A stretch of DNA of 64,000 bases from DATBHW01 sp035307385. GTDB taxonomy: Bacteria > Chloroflexota > Ktedonobacteria > Ktedonobacterales > DATBGS01. The DNA lies in assembly GCA_035307385.1 (NCBI GenBank), contig DATGID010000079.1, positions 1-64,000 of the forward strand, read 5' to 3'. The position numbers and the translations under genes are program-made. The notes under the pieces were generated by a model. The model saw only the letters and a program-made list of their open reading frames with translations. It was not told the origin of the DNA and ran no database searches. Of the stretch, positions 9,239-17,410 are shown piece after piece (position 1 is the first letter of the stretch; each line of letters begins with the position of its first letter).

Positions 9239-10708
9239 ATGAGCATTGCAAACATTGCGCGAGGAAAATATCATATCTGGACGGTTGGCTGCCAGATGAA
9301 TCAGGCCGATTCGCAGCGCGTTGCCACCATTCTGGATGGGCTTGGCTGGGAAGAAGTGCCTTCGATGGAGCAGGCGAATCTGGTCATCTTGAACACATGC
9401 AGCGTGCGCGCCCAGCCGGAGCAGCGCGCCCACGGCCAGCTTTCCTTGCTGGGGCATGCCAAAAAGGAACGATCTGACTTGCTGGTCGGGATGATGGGCT
9501 GCATGATCGGCAATCAGAAAACCATCGATAATCTGAAGCAGCGCTATCCGATGGTCGATCTCTTCTTTAAGGTCGAGCACGCTGATGTGCTGCCACAGTT
9601 TCTGGAAGACCGCTGGACACCGCTGGCGACGGGCGACGGCTGCATCGATATTGAGCAGGTGGATATTGAGCGTGTGAATCCGGCTTTCGCCACGCAGTTG
9701 GGCCGCACGCGCACCTTGACGGTGCTGCCGATGGCCGCGCCGATGCGTCCGGGCGAGCGCGAGGCGCATTATCCAACGCAGATTGCGCCTAAGAAGGGGC
9801 CAACCGCCTGGCTGCCGGTGGTGCTGGGGTGTAATAAGGTCTGTTCGTACTGCATCGTGCCCTATCGCCGGGGCCGCGAGCGCAGCCGCCCCCTGGCCGA
9901 ACTGCTGACGGAGGCGCGGCATCTGATCGACTCTGGCGCACGCGAAGTGACGCTGCTGGGGCAGACGGTGGAGGCGTATGGATTGGATTTGCCCGATCAA
10001 GAAGCTGACCTGGGCGATCTGATGGCCGAACTCAGCGAGATCGACGGCCTGGAGCGCATCCGCTTTATGACCTCGTATCCCAAGCATATGACCGATAAGA
10101 TGATTCGCCAGATGGCCGCTCTGCCCAAGGTATGTGAACATGTGAATATTCCGGTGCAGTCCGGCGATGACGCCATGTTGCAGCGCATGCGGCGCGGCTA
10201 CACGTTGGAAGAGTATCGCACGCTGATTAAGAAGCTGCGCGAGTGGTGGCCGGAAGTGTCGCTTTCGACGGATGTGATCGTGGGCTTCTGCGGCGAGACC
10301 CCTGAAGAGTTCCAGCACACGCTGGACCTGCTGGCAGAGATTCGCTTCGATGTGGTGCATGTGGCGGCCTATTCGCCGCGCCCCGGCACGCTGGCGGATA
10401 AATGGGAAGACGACGTGCCCCTGGCGGAAAAGAAGCGGCGGCTGCATCTGGTGGAAGAATTGCAAGAAGGGATTGCGCGCGAACTCAACGAGCCATATGT
10501 TGGGCGCGTCGAAGACATCTTGCTGGAAGAGCAAGTGGAGCAGCACGGCGTCAAGCAGTGGAAAGGACGAACGCGCACCAATAAGCTGGTCTTCTTTCCC
10601 GATGCGCAGGCTGACAGCCAGAGCGCGTTGATGCCTGGGGAAGTGGTGCCGGTGCGCATTGAGCGGGCAAGTGCCTGGTCCTTGCAGGGTTGCGCAGTCG
10701 CGATATAA
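9239..10708 (+). CDS. miaB: tRNA-2-methylthio-N6-dimethylallyladenosine synthase MiaB
   Basis: Radical SAM methylthiotransferase that converts i6A37 to ms2i6A37 in tRNAs reading UNN codons. The N-terminal UPF0004 domain holds the three auxiliary-cluster cysteines (GCQMNQAD, NTCSVR, GCMIG). The radical SAM core has GCNKVCSYC (about 197-204) followed by IVPYRRGRERSRP, the MiaB-type signature rather than that of RimO. A TRAM domain ends the protein (about 425-490). ATG 9239 is preceded by GAGG at 8 nt; a GTG at 9230 in the same frame overlaps that site and is less likely. All six cluster cysteines are present. About 45 residues longer than many bacterial MiaB proteins, mostly from an insert before the radical SAM core. 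Confidence 0.95.
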   Translation: MSIANIARGKYHIWTVGCQMNQADSQRVATILDGLGWEEVPSMEQANLVILNTCSVRAQPEQRAHGQLSLLGHAKKERSDLLVGMMGCMIGNQKTIDNLKQRYPMVDLFFKVEHADVLPQFLEDRWTPLATGDGCIDIEQVDIERVNPAFATQLGRTRTLTVLPMAAPMRPGEREAHYPTQIAPKKGPTAWLPVVLGCNKVCSYCIVPYRRGRERSRPLAELLTEARHLIDSGAREVTLLGQTVEAYGLDLPDQEADLGDLMAELSEIDGLERIRFMTSYPKHMTDKMIRQMAALPKVCEHVNIPVQSGDDAMLQRMRRGYTLEEYRTLIKKLREWWPEVSLSTDVIVGFCGETPEEFQHTLDLLAEIRFDVVHVAAYSPRPGTLADKWEDDVPLAEKKRRLHLVEELQEGIARELNEPYVGRVEDILLEEQVEQHGVKQWKGRTRTNKLVFFPDAQADSQSALMPGEVVPVRIERASAWSLQGCAVAI

Positions 10709-10709
10709 T
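10682..10709 (+). promoter_or_regulatory. Promoter for the TPR protein gene
   Basis: TTGCAG at 10682-10687, a 16-bp spacer and TATAAT at 10704-10709. It overlaps the last codons of miaB. The leader to the ATG at 10871 is about 155 nt; no known RNA motif is recognised in it. Confidence 0.55.
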
Positions 10710-10870
10710 AGCAAGACCATCTCTGCGCGCGGCGCAACTTCTGCGCATGTCCAACGTAGAGATGCTAACAAGCATGATGCTGCTTGGCGCTAAACGCTAT
10801 GGGAGGATGAATTGGCAAGGAGTGAGCGACTTGCTCTATCTTGGTTTGTATTGGAGGAGGGCCACTGCGC

Positions 10871-11701
10871 ATGACCCAGGCGCAATTTCATTCAGAAGAA
10901 AAAATCCGGTTGCGCAAGCAACTGGTTGAGCAAGCCATTAAACTTGCTTTGCAAAGTCAGTGGGAAGAGGCAGTGGCGACCAATCGGACGCTGCTTAGCC
11001 AGTTCCCCCACGACCCGGAGGCGCTCAACCGATTGGGCAAGGCGCTGAGCGAGCTTGGGCAGTACGCCGAGGCCAAAAAGGCATATGCGGAGGCGCTGGA
11101 GATCAACCCCGCCAACGCGATTGCCCGCAAGAATCTGGAACGCCTCTCCCATCTGGGCAACGAAGCCGACAATCACACGCCAGCCGGGGCAGCAGAACGC
11201 ATCGACCCCCGTCTGTTTATCGAAGAGACCGGCAAGACCGGCTTTACCAAACTGGTGAATATTGCCCCGCCGGAAGAGTTGGCAAAACTGACCTCAGGCG
11301 ACCAGGTCTATTTCCATGTAGATGGGCGCACGCTCTTTGTGCGCAATGCGCGCGGCGAGGACATCGGCCAGGTCGAGCCGCGTCTGGCGAATCGCCTGAT
11401 CAACTTCATGGAGGGCGGCAACCAGTATGCCGCCGCGATTACGGACCTGAGCGAGCGCCAGGTGCGTATTATCGTTCGGGAGACCTATCAGCACCCCAAC
11501 ATGCTGGGGCGTGTGAGTTTCCCCGCCCAGGGAACGGGCGAAACGATTCGCCCCTACATCAAGGACAGCGTGCTGCGCTATGACCGCGAGGATGAGGAAG
11601 ACTTTGGCGAGGATGGCGACTACAGCGGGGACAGCGACAGCGAATCTGATGACATTCCAGAGATCGAGTTTGAAGAATCCGAATCTGGTGATATGGAATA
11701 A
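10871..11701 (+). CDS. Tetratricopeptide-repeat protein with acidic tail
   Basis: Cytoplasmic protein of 276 residues. Residues about 10-90 contain two TPR units (pattern ALNRLGKALSELGQYAEAKKAYAEA-like, written here in part), suited to protein binding. A middle domain (about 110-230) with FHVDGRTLFVRNARGED and VRIIVRETY is not recognised. The last 40 residues are very acidic (Asp/Glu/Ser). ATG 10871 was chosen because GGAGGAGG ends 10 nt upstream; a frame from 10841 starts inside that site. No membrane segment or signal peptide. The next gene encodes a tiny basic protein 27 bp later, a striking acidic/basic pair in one likely operon. Function unknown. Confidence 0.8.
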   Translation: MTQAQFHSEEKIRLRKQLVEQAIKLALQSQWEEAVATNRTLLSQFPHDPEALNRLGKALSELGQYAEAKKAYAEALEINPANAIARKNLERLSHLGNEADNHTPAGAAERIDPRLFIEETGKTGFTKLVNIAPPEELAKLTSGDQVYFHVDGRTLFVRNARGEDIGQVEPRLANRLINFMEGGNQYAAAITDLSERQVRIIVRETYQHPNMLGRVSFPAQGTGETIRPYIKDSVLRYDREDEEDFGEDGDYSGDSDSESDDIPEIEFEESESGDME

Positions 11702-11728
11702 TGAATCAGAAATCAGGAAGGTGGAGTT

Positions 11729-11839
11729 ATGAACAAAGCGAAGCGCGTCGCGTGGAAAAAGCACCGTGTGAAGCGGAAGAAGTATGAGCAAAAGCTAAAG
11801 CAGCAGCGCACCCCATCCGGCAGCCTGCCGCGCCGTTAG
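11729..11839 (+). CDS. Very small basic protein (36 aa)
   Basis: Short frame with a good ribosome-binding site (GGTGGAG, about 3-9 nt upstream). The product starts MNKAKRVAWKKHRVK and is dominated by Lys and Arg, ending GSLPRR. Such composition recalls small ribosome-associated proteins of the AURKAIP1/COX24 type, but the match is by eye only. It follows the acidic-tailed TPR protein by 27 bp on the same strand and probably shares its transcript. An RNA- or ribosome-binding role is inference. Confidence 0.65.
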   Translation: MNKAKRVAWKKHRVKRKKYEQKLKQQRTPSGSLPRR

Positions 11840-11897
11840 CGATCCAGCTTTTCAGCTTCTCTTCTGCGCTCTCTTGGGGAGTGGTTAACTCTGTTTG

Positions 11898-11936
11898 TAT
11901 GCCACATGGGCAGTTAGAAAGCCATCATGTGGCATA
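11898..11936. promoter_or_regulatory. Inverted repeat before pucR-type regulator (candidate operator)
   Basis: Perfect 11-bp inverted repeat TATGCCACATG (11898-11908) and CATGTGGCATA (11926-11936), centres about 28 bp apart, 24 bp before the regulator start at 11961. Position suits autoregulation, although a hairpin in the mRNA is also possible. Confidence 0.5.
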
Positions 11937-11960
11937 TGCTATTGTCTGGCGCATATTGCT

Positions 11961-13682
11961 ATGGTGAGCGTAAGTAACCTTCTGGCGAGCGTCTTCCCCT
12001 CCACCGCCAGGCTGCTCGGTGGCGCAGGTGGTTTGCAACGCCAGGTGACCTGGGCAGCGACCATGCGCACTCGCCCTCCGGCCTTCGAGGCGCTGCGAGG
12101 TGGCGAATGTGCTTTGTTGTCGCTTTCGACGCTGGGCGCGTTGCATGAAGTGGATGCTTCGCTCACGCTGGCAAAGGTGGTCCAGAGCTTGAATGACGCG
12201 GCGGTGGCGGCGGTGGTGGTGACGGGCCTGGACGAGCCGCGCCTGGACGATGACGCCGCGCAGGCGGTTGCGCTTGCCAACGAACGCTCCTTGCCGCTGA
12301 TCGCGCTGCCGCGTCGGGTGCCGCTGGTGGATGTGGAGCGCGATATTATCGCCTTTGTCGTCAATCATCGGGGCGATATCGAGCAGCGCGCTGGCGAGGT
12401 GTACCAAGAAGTGCTGGCGCTGAGCCTGCAACGGGCAGGCGTGCAAGAGATGATCGAGCGGCTGGCGCAGGCGGACCACAAAGTGGCGCTGTTGGAAGAT
12501 GCCCATGCCGGGTTGCTCAACGCGGCCATTCCTCCCGACATTGACTGGGTTGATCTGCCCGCGCTGGAGCGTCTGATTGCCGCGCATCCAGCGCGCGCCC
12601 TGTTTTCTGCCAACCTCGTGGCTCCCCTCGAAGCGCCGACCCAGCGCGGCGCGCATGCCTTGATTGAGCGCCAGGATTTGAGCGCGCCTGACCTGTCGCG
12701 GCTGGTGACGCCCATCCGGCTCAGCCACGGCGTCGCGGGCTATTTTTCGCTGGTGGACCGCTCCCAGCAGGTCGATACATTGGACCGTCTGATGCTGGAG
12801 CAAATTGCCCCGCTGATCGCGCTTGAACTGGCGCGGGTGGAGGAACTGGCAGCGGTGCATCAGCGGCTGCACGGCGATGTGTTTGATGAACTGCTGGCCG
12901 GAACAGTGAGCGACACGCGGCAGGCGCTGGCGCGGGCCAAACAGCTTGGTCATGAGCTGAGTGGTGCCTCGCTGGTGGTGGTGGCTGCTCCGCATCGCGC
13001 TGTGACTGCGGAGGCAGAGCGGTTCGCTCAAGAGGAAAGCGCCGAGATGCCGTTATGGGCGCGCCGCATGATGGCTGAGGCCGAATATTTTTTTCCGGGG
13101 GTGTGGGCGCGCATGCGAGCCCCTGAACTGGTGCTGCTGGTTCCGGCTGAGCAAGAAGCAGGCCGCAGTGACTTTTTCCCTCGCTTTAAGAGCCGCCTGG
13201 ACGAACTGTTATCCCGGCTGACGCCCTGGAGCAGCCAGGAGGGCCTGAACGTTGGGGTTGGTCGGCAGGCGCAGACCATCGAGGAACTGCCGCGCAGCCA
13301 TCAGGAAGCGCGCCTGGCGCTGATGATTGGGCAGCGGCTTTTCTCCAAAGAGCGTGTCGCTTACTTTGGCGAACTGGGCATTTATCGGTTGCTCTTTCAT
13401 GTGCAGGATGCCGAAGACGTGCATGCCTTTTATGAGGAAGTGCTTGGCCCGCTGGTGGAATATGACCGCCGGACCGATAACGACCTGGTGGAGACTCTGG
13501 AAACGTACTTTGCCTGTAACGGCAATCTGAGCGAGGCGGCGCGGCGGCTGCATCTGCACCGCAATTCGCTGCTCTATCGGTTGGAGCGCATTCAAGAAGT
13601 CTTACAGATCAACCTGGAGGATGCCGATACCCGCCTGTCATTGCAAGTTGCGCTCAAAATGCGTCACACCCTCTCTTCTTGA
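11961..13682 (+). CDS. PucR-family transcriptional regulator
   Basis: Regulator of the PucR/CdaR type, a family often controlling purine or organic-acid catabolism. The N-terminal PucR ligand-binding domain (about 1-125) includes RLLGGAGGLQRQVTWA. A central GGDEF-like region follows, and the C-terminal HTH_30 domain has the hallmark NLSEAARRLHLHRNSLLYRL. I chose ATG 11961 because the PucR domain starts there; a longer frame from 11895 would run through the inverted repeat at 11898-11936. No strong ribosome-binding site is visible for either. A nucleoside-type ABC importer lies 4 kb downstream, making it a plausible but unproven target. Confidence 0.88.
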   Translation: MVSVSNLLASVFPSTARLLGGAGGLQRQVTWAATMRTRPPAFEALRGGECALLSLSTLGALHEVDASLTLAKVVQSLNDAAVAAVVVTGLDEPRLDDDAAQAVALANERSLPLIALPRRVPLVDVERDIIAFVVNHRGDIEQRAGEVYQEVLALSLQRAGVQEMIERLAQADHKVALLEDAHAGLLNAAIPPDIDWVDLPALERLIAAHPARALFSANLVAPLEAPTQRGAHALIERQDLSAPDLSRLVTPIRLSHGVAGYFSLVDRSQQVDTLDRLMLEQIAPLIALELARVEELAAVHQRLHGDVFDELLAGTVSDTRQALARAKQLGHELSGASLVVVAAPHRAVTAEAERFAQEESAEMPLWARRMMAEAEYFFPGVWARMRAPELVLLVPAEQEAGRSDFFPRFKSRLDELLSRLTPWSSQEGLNVGVGRQAQTIEELPRSHQEARLALMIGQRLFSKERVAYFGELGIYRLLFHVQDAEDVHAFYEEVLGPLVEYDRRTDNDLVETLETYFACNGNLSEAARRLHLHRNSLLYRLERIQEVLQINLEDADTRLSLQVALKMRHTLSS

Positions 13683-13706
13683 GCGCCCTCGCGAGGAGTT
13701 TCTCTG

Positions 13707-14093
13707 ATGGAACAGCAGCGTATTTTTTCGGCAAGCGATCTGGCCCAGTTTGAATATTGCCCGCTGGCCTGGTGGTATGAAGAGGTCAGCGATCTGGCCC
13801 AGGCCGATCCAGCAGAACTGGCCGAGCGCCTGGAAGAGTTGGAAGATCAGTATCCAGCTTCGGCCAGCGCGCAGCCCGAATATCAGGTGATTGAGCGGCT
13901 GCTCGCCCGCGCCAATCAGTTTGCCCTGGGCCGCGCTCGCCAGACCGCAGACGCGGCAGCGCATCACCTGTCCCAGTCTGACGTTGCCACGATCACCACC
14001 CCTGTGCCCCGCGCCTTTGCTGCGCTGGTGGTGGGGTTGGTCGCGCTGACTATTGTGCTGATTGGCCTGGGGCTGCTGTTATGGCTGCGATGA
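13707..14093 (+). CDS. Membrane protein with Cas4-like N-terminal cysteine motif (first half of split nuclease)
   Basis: 128 residues. The N-terminus IFSASDLAQFEYCPLAWWY matches the opening motif of Cas4/Dna2-type exonucleases, where an aromatic-Cys-Pro segment supplies the first of four iron-sulfur cysteines (Cys18 here). No nuclease core follows. Instead, after a polar region, the protein ends in one membrane segment (about 103-127) and stops. The next gene overlaps it and supplies a second membrane segment, the PD-(D/E)XK core and the other three cysteines. Taken together they look like one Cas4-like protein divided at a membrane hairpin. A sequencing frameshift or programmed frameshift joining the two cannot be excluded from sequence alone. 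Confidence 0.75.
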   Translation: MEQQRIFSASDLAQFEYCPLAWWYEEVSDLAQADPAELAERLEELEDQYPASASAQPEYQVIERLLARANQFALGRARQTADAAAHHLSQSDVATITTPVPRAFAALVVGLVALTIVLIGLGLLLWLR

Positions 14094-14731
14094 TGTGCGA
14101 GCGCTCTTTCCCCTCTGTGCCGCTGGCAGCGATTCGGCTGGCGGGGTCTGCGCCGGGCAGAAGCGCTAATCCGGCTGCCGTAACGCTCATCAGCCTGGCG
14201 GTGGTGGTGCTGCTGGCGCTGGTGGTGCTGCTGTTCAATGAGTTTCGCGCGCGGCAACGACAGCCGCGCCCCGCCAGCCAGGCACGCAAGGCCGCGCAAG
14301 GGCTGCCAGCGGGGAAGATTATCTATCAGGATGCCGATGGCACAGGTGAGCCGCTGCTCGCAACCAGTCATCCCCTCTCTGGCAAGCCCGATTACGTTAT
14401 CCTCTCGCCGCAGGGTGTGCCTGTTCCGGTGGAGTTGAAGCTCACTGTCGAAAGCGACCAGCCACAGGGCCATCATGTCATGCAGTTGGCGGCGTATTTC
14501 GTCATCCTGGAAGACCTGTATGACCAGCCGCCGACCTATGGGGTGCTGCGCTACGCCAACCAGGATTTTACGATTCAGTATACCGAGGCGCTGAAGCGCA
14601 AGGTGCTGCGACTTCTGGCCGAGATGCAGCGCTGCGATGAACACCATCCGCCCGCGCTGACGCACCAACTCCCCAGCAAGTGCCAGGCGTGCCCGTTTCA
14701 ACCTATCTGCCCGATTGGGCAGCGTCACTAG
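14090..14731 (+). CDS. Membrane-anchored Cas4-like PD-(D/E)XK nuclease (second half)
   Basis: Start ATG 14090 overlaps the TGA of the preceding gene (ATGA), implying translational coupling; ATG 14081 in the same frame is an alternative. Numbering from 14081: membrane segment at about 33-52 followed by the positive stretch RARQRQPRP, so the nuclease domain is cytoplasmic. Core motifs are GKPDYV (Asp104), VELK (Glu118, Lys120) and QLAAY (Gln135), the RecB/Cas4-type active site. The C-terminus has CQACPFQPIC (Cys201, 204, 210), the usual three-Cys end of the 4Fe-4S cluster; the fourth Cys is in the preceding gene. No CRISPR array or other cas gene is nearby. Probable role: DNA end processing at the membrane (inference). 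Confidence 0.78.
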   Translation: MMCERSFPSVPLAAIRLAGSAPGRSANPAAVTLISLAVVVLLALVVLLFNEFRARQRQPRPASQARKAAQGLPAGKIIYQDADGTGEPLLATSHPLSGKPDYVILSPQGVPVPVELKLTVESDQPQGHHVMQLAAYFVILEDLYDQPPTYGVLRYANQDFTIQYTEALKRKVLRLLAEMQRCDEHHPPALTHQLPSKCQACPFQPICPIGQRH

Positions 14732-15779
14732 CGTGCTGGGAAGGGCCAGGCGGCAGCGGCCATCCCTGCGAGAACTGAAGCAGGTCTTGGGGTGCGCGCG
14801 CTGCGGCTGGCTGGCGCAGCCAGCGCCGTAAACGCTGGCCCTGGTCGGATGGGCCAGTGGCAAGCTCAAAGAGCCTGCGCAGGTCAAGCGCTGCCTGCTG
14901 CGCTTCTGGCAAGGCCAGCGCGCGCTCAATCAATATCGTGCGTAAGCCGTAGCGGTCGATGCCTTCTCCGTTTGCCAGCGGCTGCGCCGGGGAATAGCAG
15001 CCGGTTTCCAGGGCGAAAGCCAGCGCTTCTGGGGGAAGCAAGGCGGCAAATGACGCGGCGGCTCGCGCTGGAGGATAGGCCTGGAAGGCTGCGCGAATCT
15101 GGCTGGAGGCTACCTCTCGATACTCCCCCGCAAAGGGTAAGATGTGCACTGATGCCTGGAACTGCTGGTTCTCTGGCTGGCGCAGCAGCGCCGCGATGTC
15201 AACCGCTGCGCGGTTGGCGCGCGGGGCGACCAGGAACCTGGCGAGCGCAAATAGCTCTTTGAGCGCCATATCGCGGTCCTGATAGTAGCGGGCATCGAAG
15301 ATTTGCTCGATTTTATCGAATCCCACGACGAAGACGATTTCGCTGGCCCTGGGAAACGCGGCGCGGATGGCTCTGGCCTGCTCGACATAGAGGCCCTGGT
15401 TCGTCAAGAAGACGCCCATATGTCGCGTGCGCCGGGCAATCTGAGCGAGCAGCGCCACGCGATCAAGCAGCGTGGCGCGTTCGGTCTGCTCTTTGTTGAT
15501 GATGGTGGTGCCCAGCGACAGAAAGAAGCTGGCTCGCGGCATCGTCTGCAAGCTGGCTTCGGCCAGGGCCAGGTGCGCGGTGGTCGGAGGGTTATACGAC
15601 CCTGGCAAGACGAGCAGCGGGGCGCTTGCCACCGTTCGGGCAACGGGTGTGGTGATCTCGATGCCGGGCGTGTGCAGCGCGCTTATCTGCGCGATCTGGC
15701 GCGCAGAGCGTCGCAGCGCCGCGAGGTCGTACAGCTCTGTGATGTCTATCTGTCCGGGTGATAAGGCGGATGGACCGAT
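14703..15779 (-). CDS. NadD/NMNAT-like nucleotidyltransferase
   Basis: Cytidylyltransferase-fold enzyme of the nicotinate/NMN adenylyltransferase group, expected to transfer an adenylyl group from ATP. Motifs: GSYNPPTTAH (the HxGH-type nucleotide motif with Thr in the first position) and SSQIR (the ISSTxxR-type loop). The first standard start is GTG at 15632, but the frame stays open and codon-biased for 49 more codons upstream (IDITELYDLAALRRSARQ and onward) with no ATG, GTG or TTG. The best candidate is an ATC at 15777-15779, with AGAAGGGA 9 nt ahead. I give the longer frame; the start is uncertain. Its 3' end overlaps the convergent nuclease gene by 29 nt. Confidence 0.7.
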   Translation of the reverse strand: MGPSALSPGQIDITELYDLAALRRSARQIAQISALHTPGIEITTPVARTVASAPLLVLPGSYNPPTTAHLALAEASLQTMPRASFFLSLGTTIINKEQTERATLLDRVALLAQIARRTRHMGVFLTNQGLYVEQARAIRAAFPRASEIVFVVGFDKIEQIFDARYYQDRDMALKELFALARFLVAPRANRAAVDIAALLRQPENQQFQASVHILPFAGEYREVASSQIRAAFQAYPPARAAASFAALLPPEALAFALETGCYSPAQPLANGEGIDRYGLRTILIERALALPEAQQAALDLRRLFELATGPSDQGQRLRRWLRQPAAARAPQDLLQFSQGWPLPPGPSQHASDAAQSGR

Positions 15780-16019
15780 AGCAGCGCTTCCCTTCTTTTA
15801 TCCTGCAAACCGCTCGCTGGCTCTGTTGATCGAGTTGGTTCAGCCGGGCATGATTGCTGAGCGAACAAATCCAACAAGAAGAGCGAGAAAGGTTTGTAGA
15901 GAGCCTACAAGGTTGATTACAGTGTATCATCTGGCAGGGCCGGTGGCGAGAGGCAAGGGGCGCTTCGCGTGGCTCATGCTCTCTTTTGTTAAAAGTTCCG
16001 AAACTGGTCCGTTCGCATG
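15780..16019. other. Intergenic region between divergent genes
   Basis: Separates the minus-strand nucleotidyltransferase from the plus-strand nutrient-import operon. I see no coding sequence or RNA gene in it. The importer promoter sits at its right edge (16020-16048). Confidence 0.5.
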
Positions 16020-16048
16020 TTGCGTTCACCTGAGCTTCCTGCTATACT
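16020..16048 (+). promoter_or_regulatory. Promoter of the BMP importer operon
   Basis: TTGCGT at 16020-16025, a 17-bp spacer and TATACT at 16043-16048. Transcripts would begin near 16055, giving a leader of about 178 nt before the lipoprotein ATG at 16233. No known riboswitch consensus was recognised in the leader. Confidence 0.65.
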
Positions 16049-16232
16049 GAGGCCGCCGGTCAAGAAGACACGTCAGCTTGGGTGGAGTCTACATCCTGCC
16101 AGGTCGCGGTCTCTGTCTTTTTCTGATACTGCGTGCATCCTGAACCCAGCAGGGTTATCCCCCACCTCCAGGCGTGACATCCTCGCAAGCAAGAACAAGA
16201 ACCGTTGTACCGGCAAGAGGGAGAGCGAAGAG

Positions 16233-17330
16233 ATGGGTAAGTCTCGTTTGAACATGGCCCTATTGGGGGTGGTTGTGCTCATGATGATGTTGTTGTCGGC
16301 CTGCGGAAGCACCCCGGCGAACAATAACAACACATCAGCCCCCAAGTTTCAGGTGGGCCTGGTGACCGACATTGGTGGACTTAATGATCGTGGCTTCAAC
16401 CAGCTTGCGCATCAAGGATATGAGACGGCTGAAGCGAAGTATCACTTCAAGGACTCGATCATTGAAACGACCAACACGAGCGACTACATCAAGAACCTGA
16501 CCACTGCTGCCCAGAACAACGATATGGTCGTTGGCGTGGGCTTTTTGATGGCACAGGCTATTGATCAGGTCGCTAAAGAGTTCCCACAAAAGAAGTTTGC
16601 GCTGGTCGACTCCTGCGCGGCATCGGACGCCAATGGCGATTGCGACACCTCGATCACGAACGTGACCCCACTGCTCTTCCGTGAGCAGCAGGCCGGGTGT
16701 CTGGTGGGCGTGGTTGCCGGACAGATGGAAGTGGACGGCAAAGCTCAAGCGCCCAAGCTGCTTGGCGCGAACACGATTGGCGCGGTTGGTGGCATTCCGG
16801 TTCCGGCGGTGGAGCGCTATATCGCGGGCTACAAATACTGCGCCACGCAAGTTGACCCGAATGTGCATGTGGTTGTTTCTTACTCCAATGACTTCACCGA
16901 CACCTCCAAGTGCGCGGACCCGGCAGACGCGATGATTAAGCAGAAGAAAGCCGACATCATCTTCCAGGTGGCCGGTGGCTGCGGCATCGGCGCACTGAAC
17001 GCCGCCGAGACCGATGGCGTCTATGGCATTGGTGTTGACACGGACCAGGGCTATCTGCATCCTGACAGCATCATCACCAGCGCCCAGAAGCGCGTGGATG
17101 TGGCCGTGGATACGATCATCGAGCAGACCGAGCAGGGCAATTATCCCAGCGCTCCGCTCAGCTACCCTGAGTTCGATCTGAACAACGGCGGCGTGACCGC
17201 TGCTTCGCTGAGCAGCGCGGTGCCCTCAAATGTTGCGCCGCTGGTTGCCCAGTACACCGACAAGATCAAGAACGGGCAGCTCAACATCCCGACGAGTTGC
17301 GCGCCTGCTGCAAACTGCGCTTCCAGCTAG
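16233..17330 (+). CDS. BMP-family lipoprotein, nucleoside-type ABC transporter substrate-binding protein
   Basis: Periplasmic-side binding lipoprotein of the Bmp/PnrA family, which characteristically binds purine nucleosides (in some members other sugars). Signal peptide of about 20 residues with lipobox LLSAC. Then an Asn/Thr linker and the BMP fold, beginning FQVGLVTDIGGLNDRGFN, the family signature in which Asp and Asn contact the ligand ribose. ATG 16233 follows GAGGGAG; the frame open from 16017 is leader. It heads an operon-like series with two permeases and a double ATPase, so the whole import system is present. A hairpin follows at 17411-17440. Confidence 0.93.
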   Translation: MGKSRLNMALLGVVVLMMMLLSACGSTPANNNNTSAPKFQVGLVTDIGGLNDRGFNQLAHQGYETAEAKYHFKDSIIETTNTSDYIKNLTTAAQNNDMVVGVGFLMAQAIDQVAKEFPQKKFALVDSCAASDANGDCDTSITNVTPLLFREQQAGCLVGVVAGQMEVDGKAQAPKLLGANTIGAVGGIPVPAVERYIAGYKYCATQVDPNVHVVVSYSNDFTDTSKCADPADAMIKQKKADIIFQVAGGCGIGALNAAETDGVYGIGVDTDQGYLHPDSIITSAQKRVDVAVDTIIEQTEQGNYPSAPLSYPEFDLNNGGVTAASLSSAVPSNVAPLVAQYTDKIKNGQLNIPTSCAPAANCASS

Positions 17331-17410
17331 CTGCTTCTGATGTGATGGAGCAGCTAGGCAGAAGGGAAAGCCTGCGATCAGCGCTTTCGTGACTGCTTGA
17401 CCTCAACCTA

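Noticed and set aside
9170..10771. 533-codon minus-strand frame across miaB
   Set aside because: Shadow of miaB; His/Arg/Leu-rich composition typical of antisense frames in GC-rich genes.
10747..10929. Possible leader peptide before the TPR gene
   Set aside because: It overlaps the TPR gene start, and its ribosome-binding site is poor; no evidence of attenuation.
13707..14731. CRISPR-Cas system suggested by the Cas4-like motifs
   Set aside because: No repeat array and no other cas gene in the 64 kb; the protein is membrane-anchored and split.
16049..16232. Purine riboswitch before the importer
   Set aside because: The conserved aptamer core bases were not found by eye.
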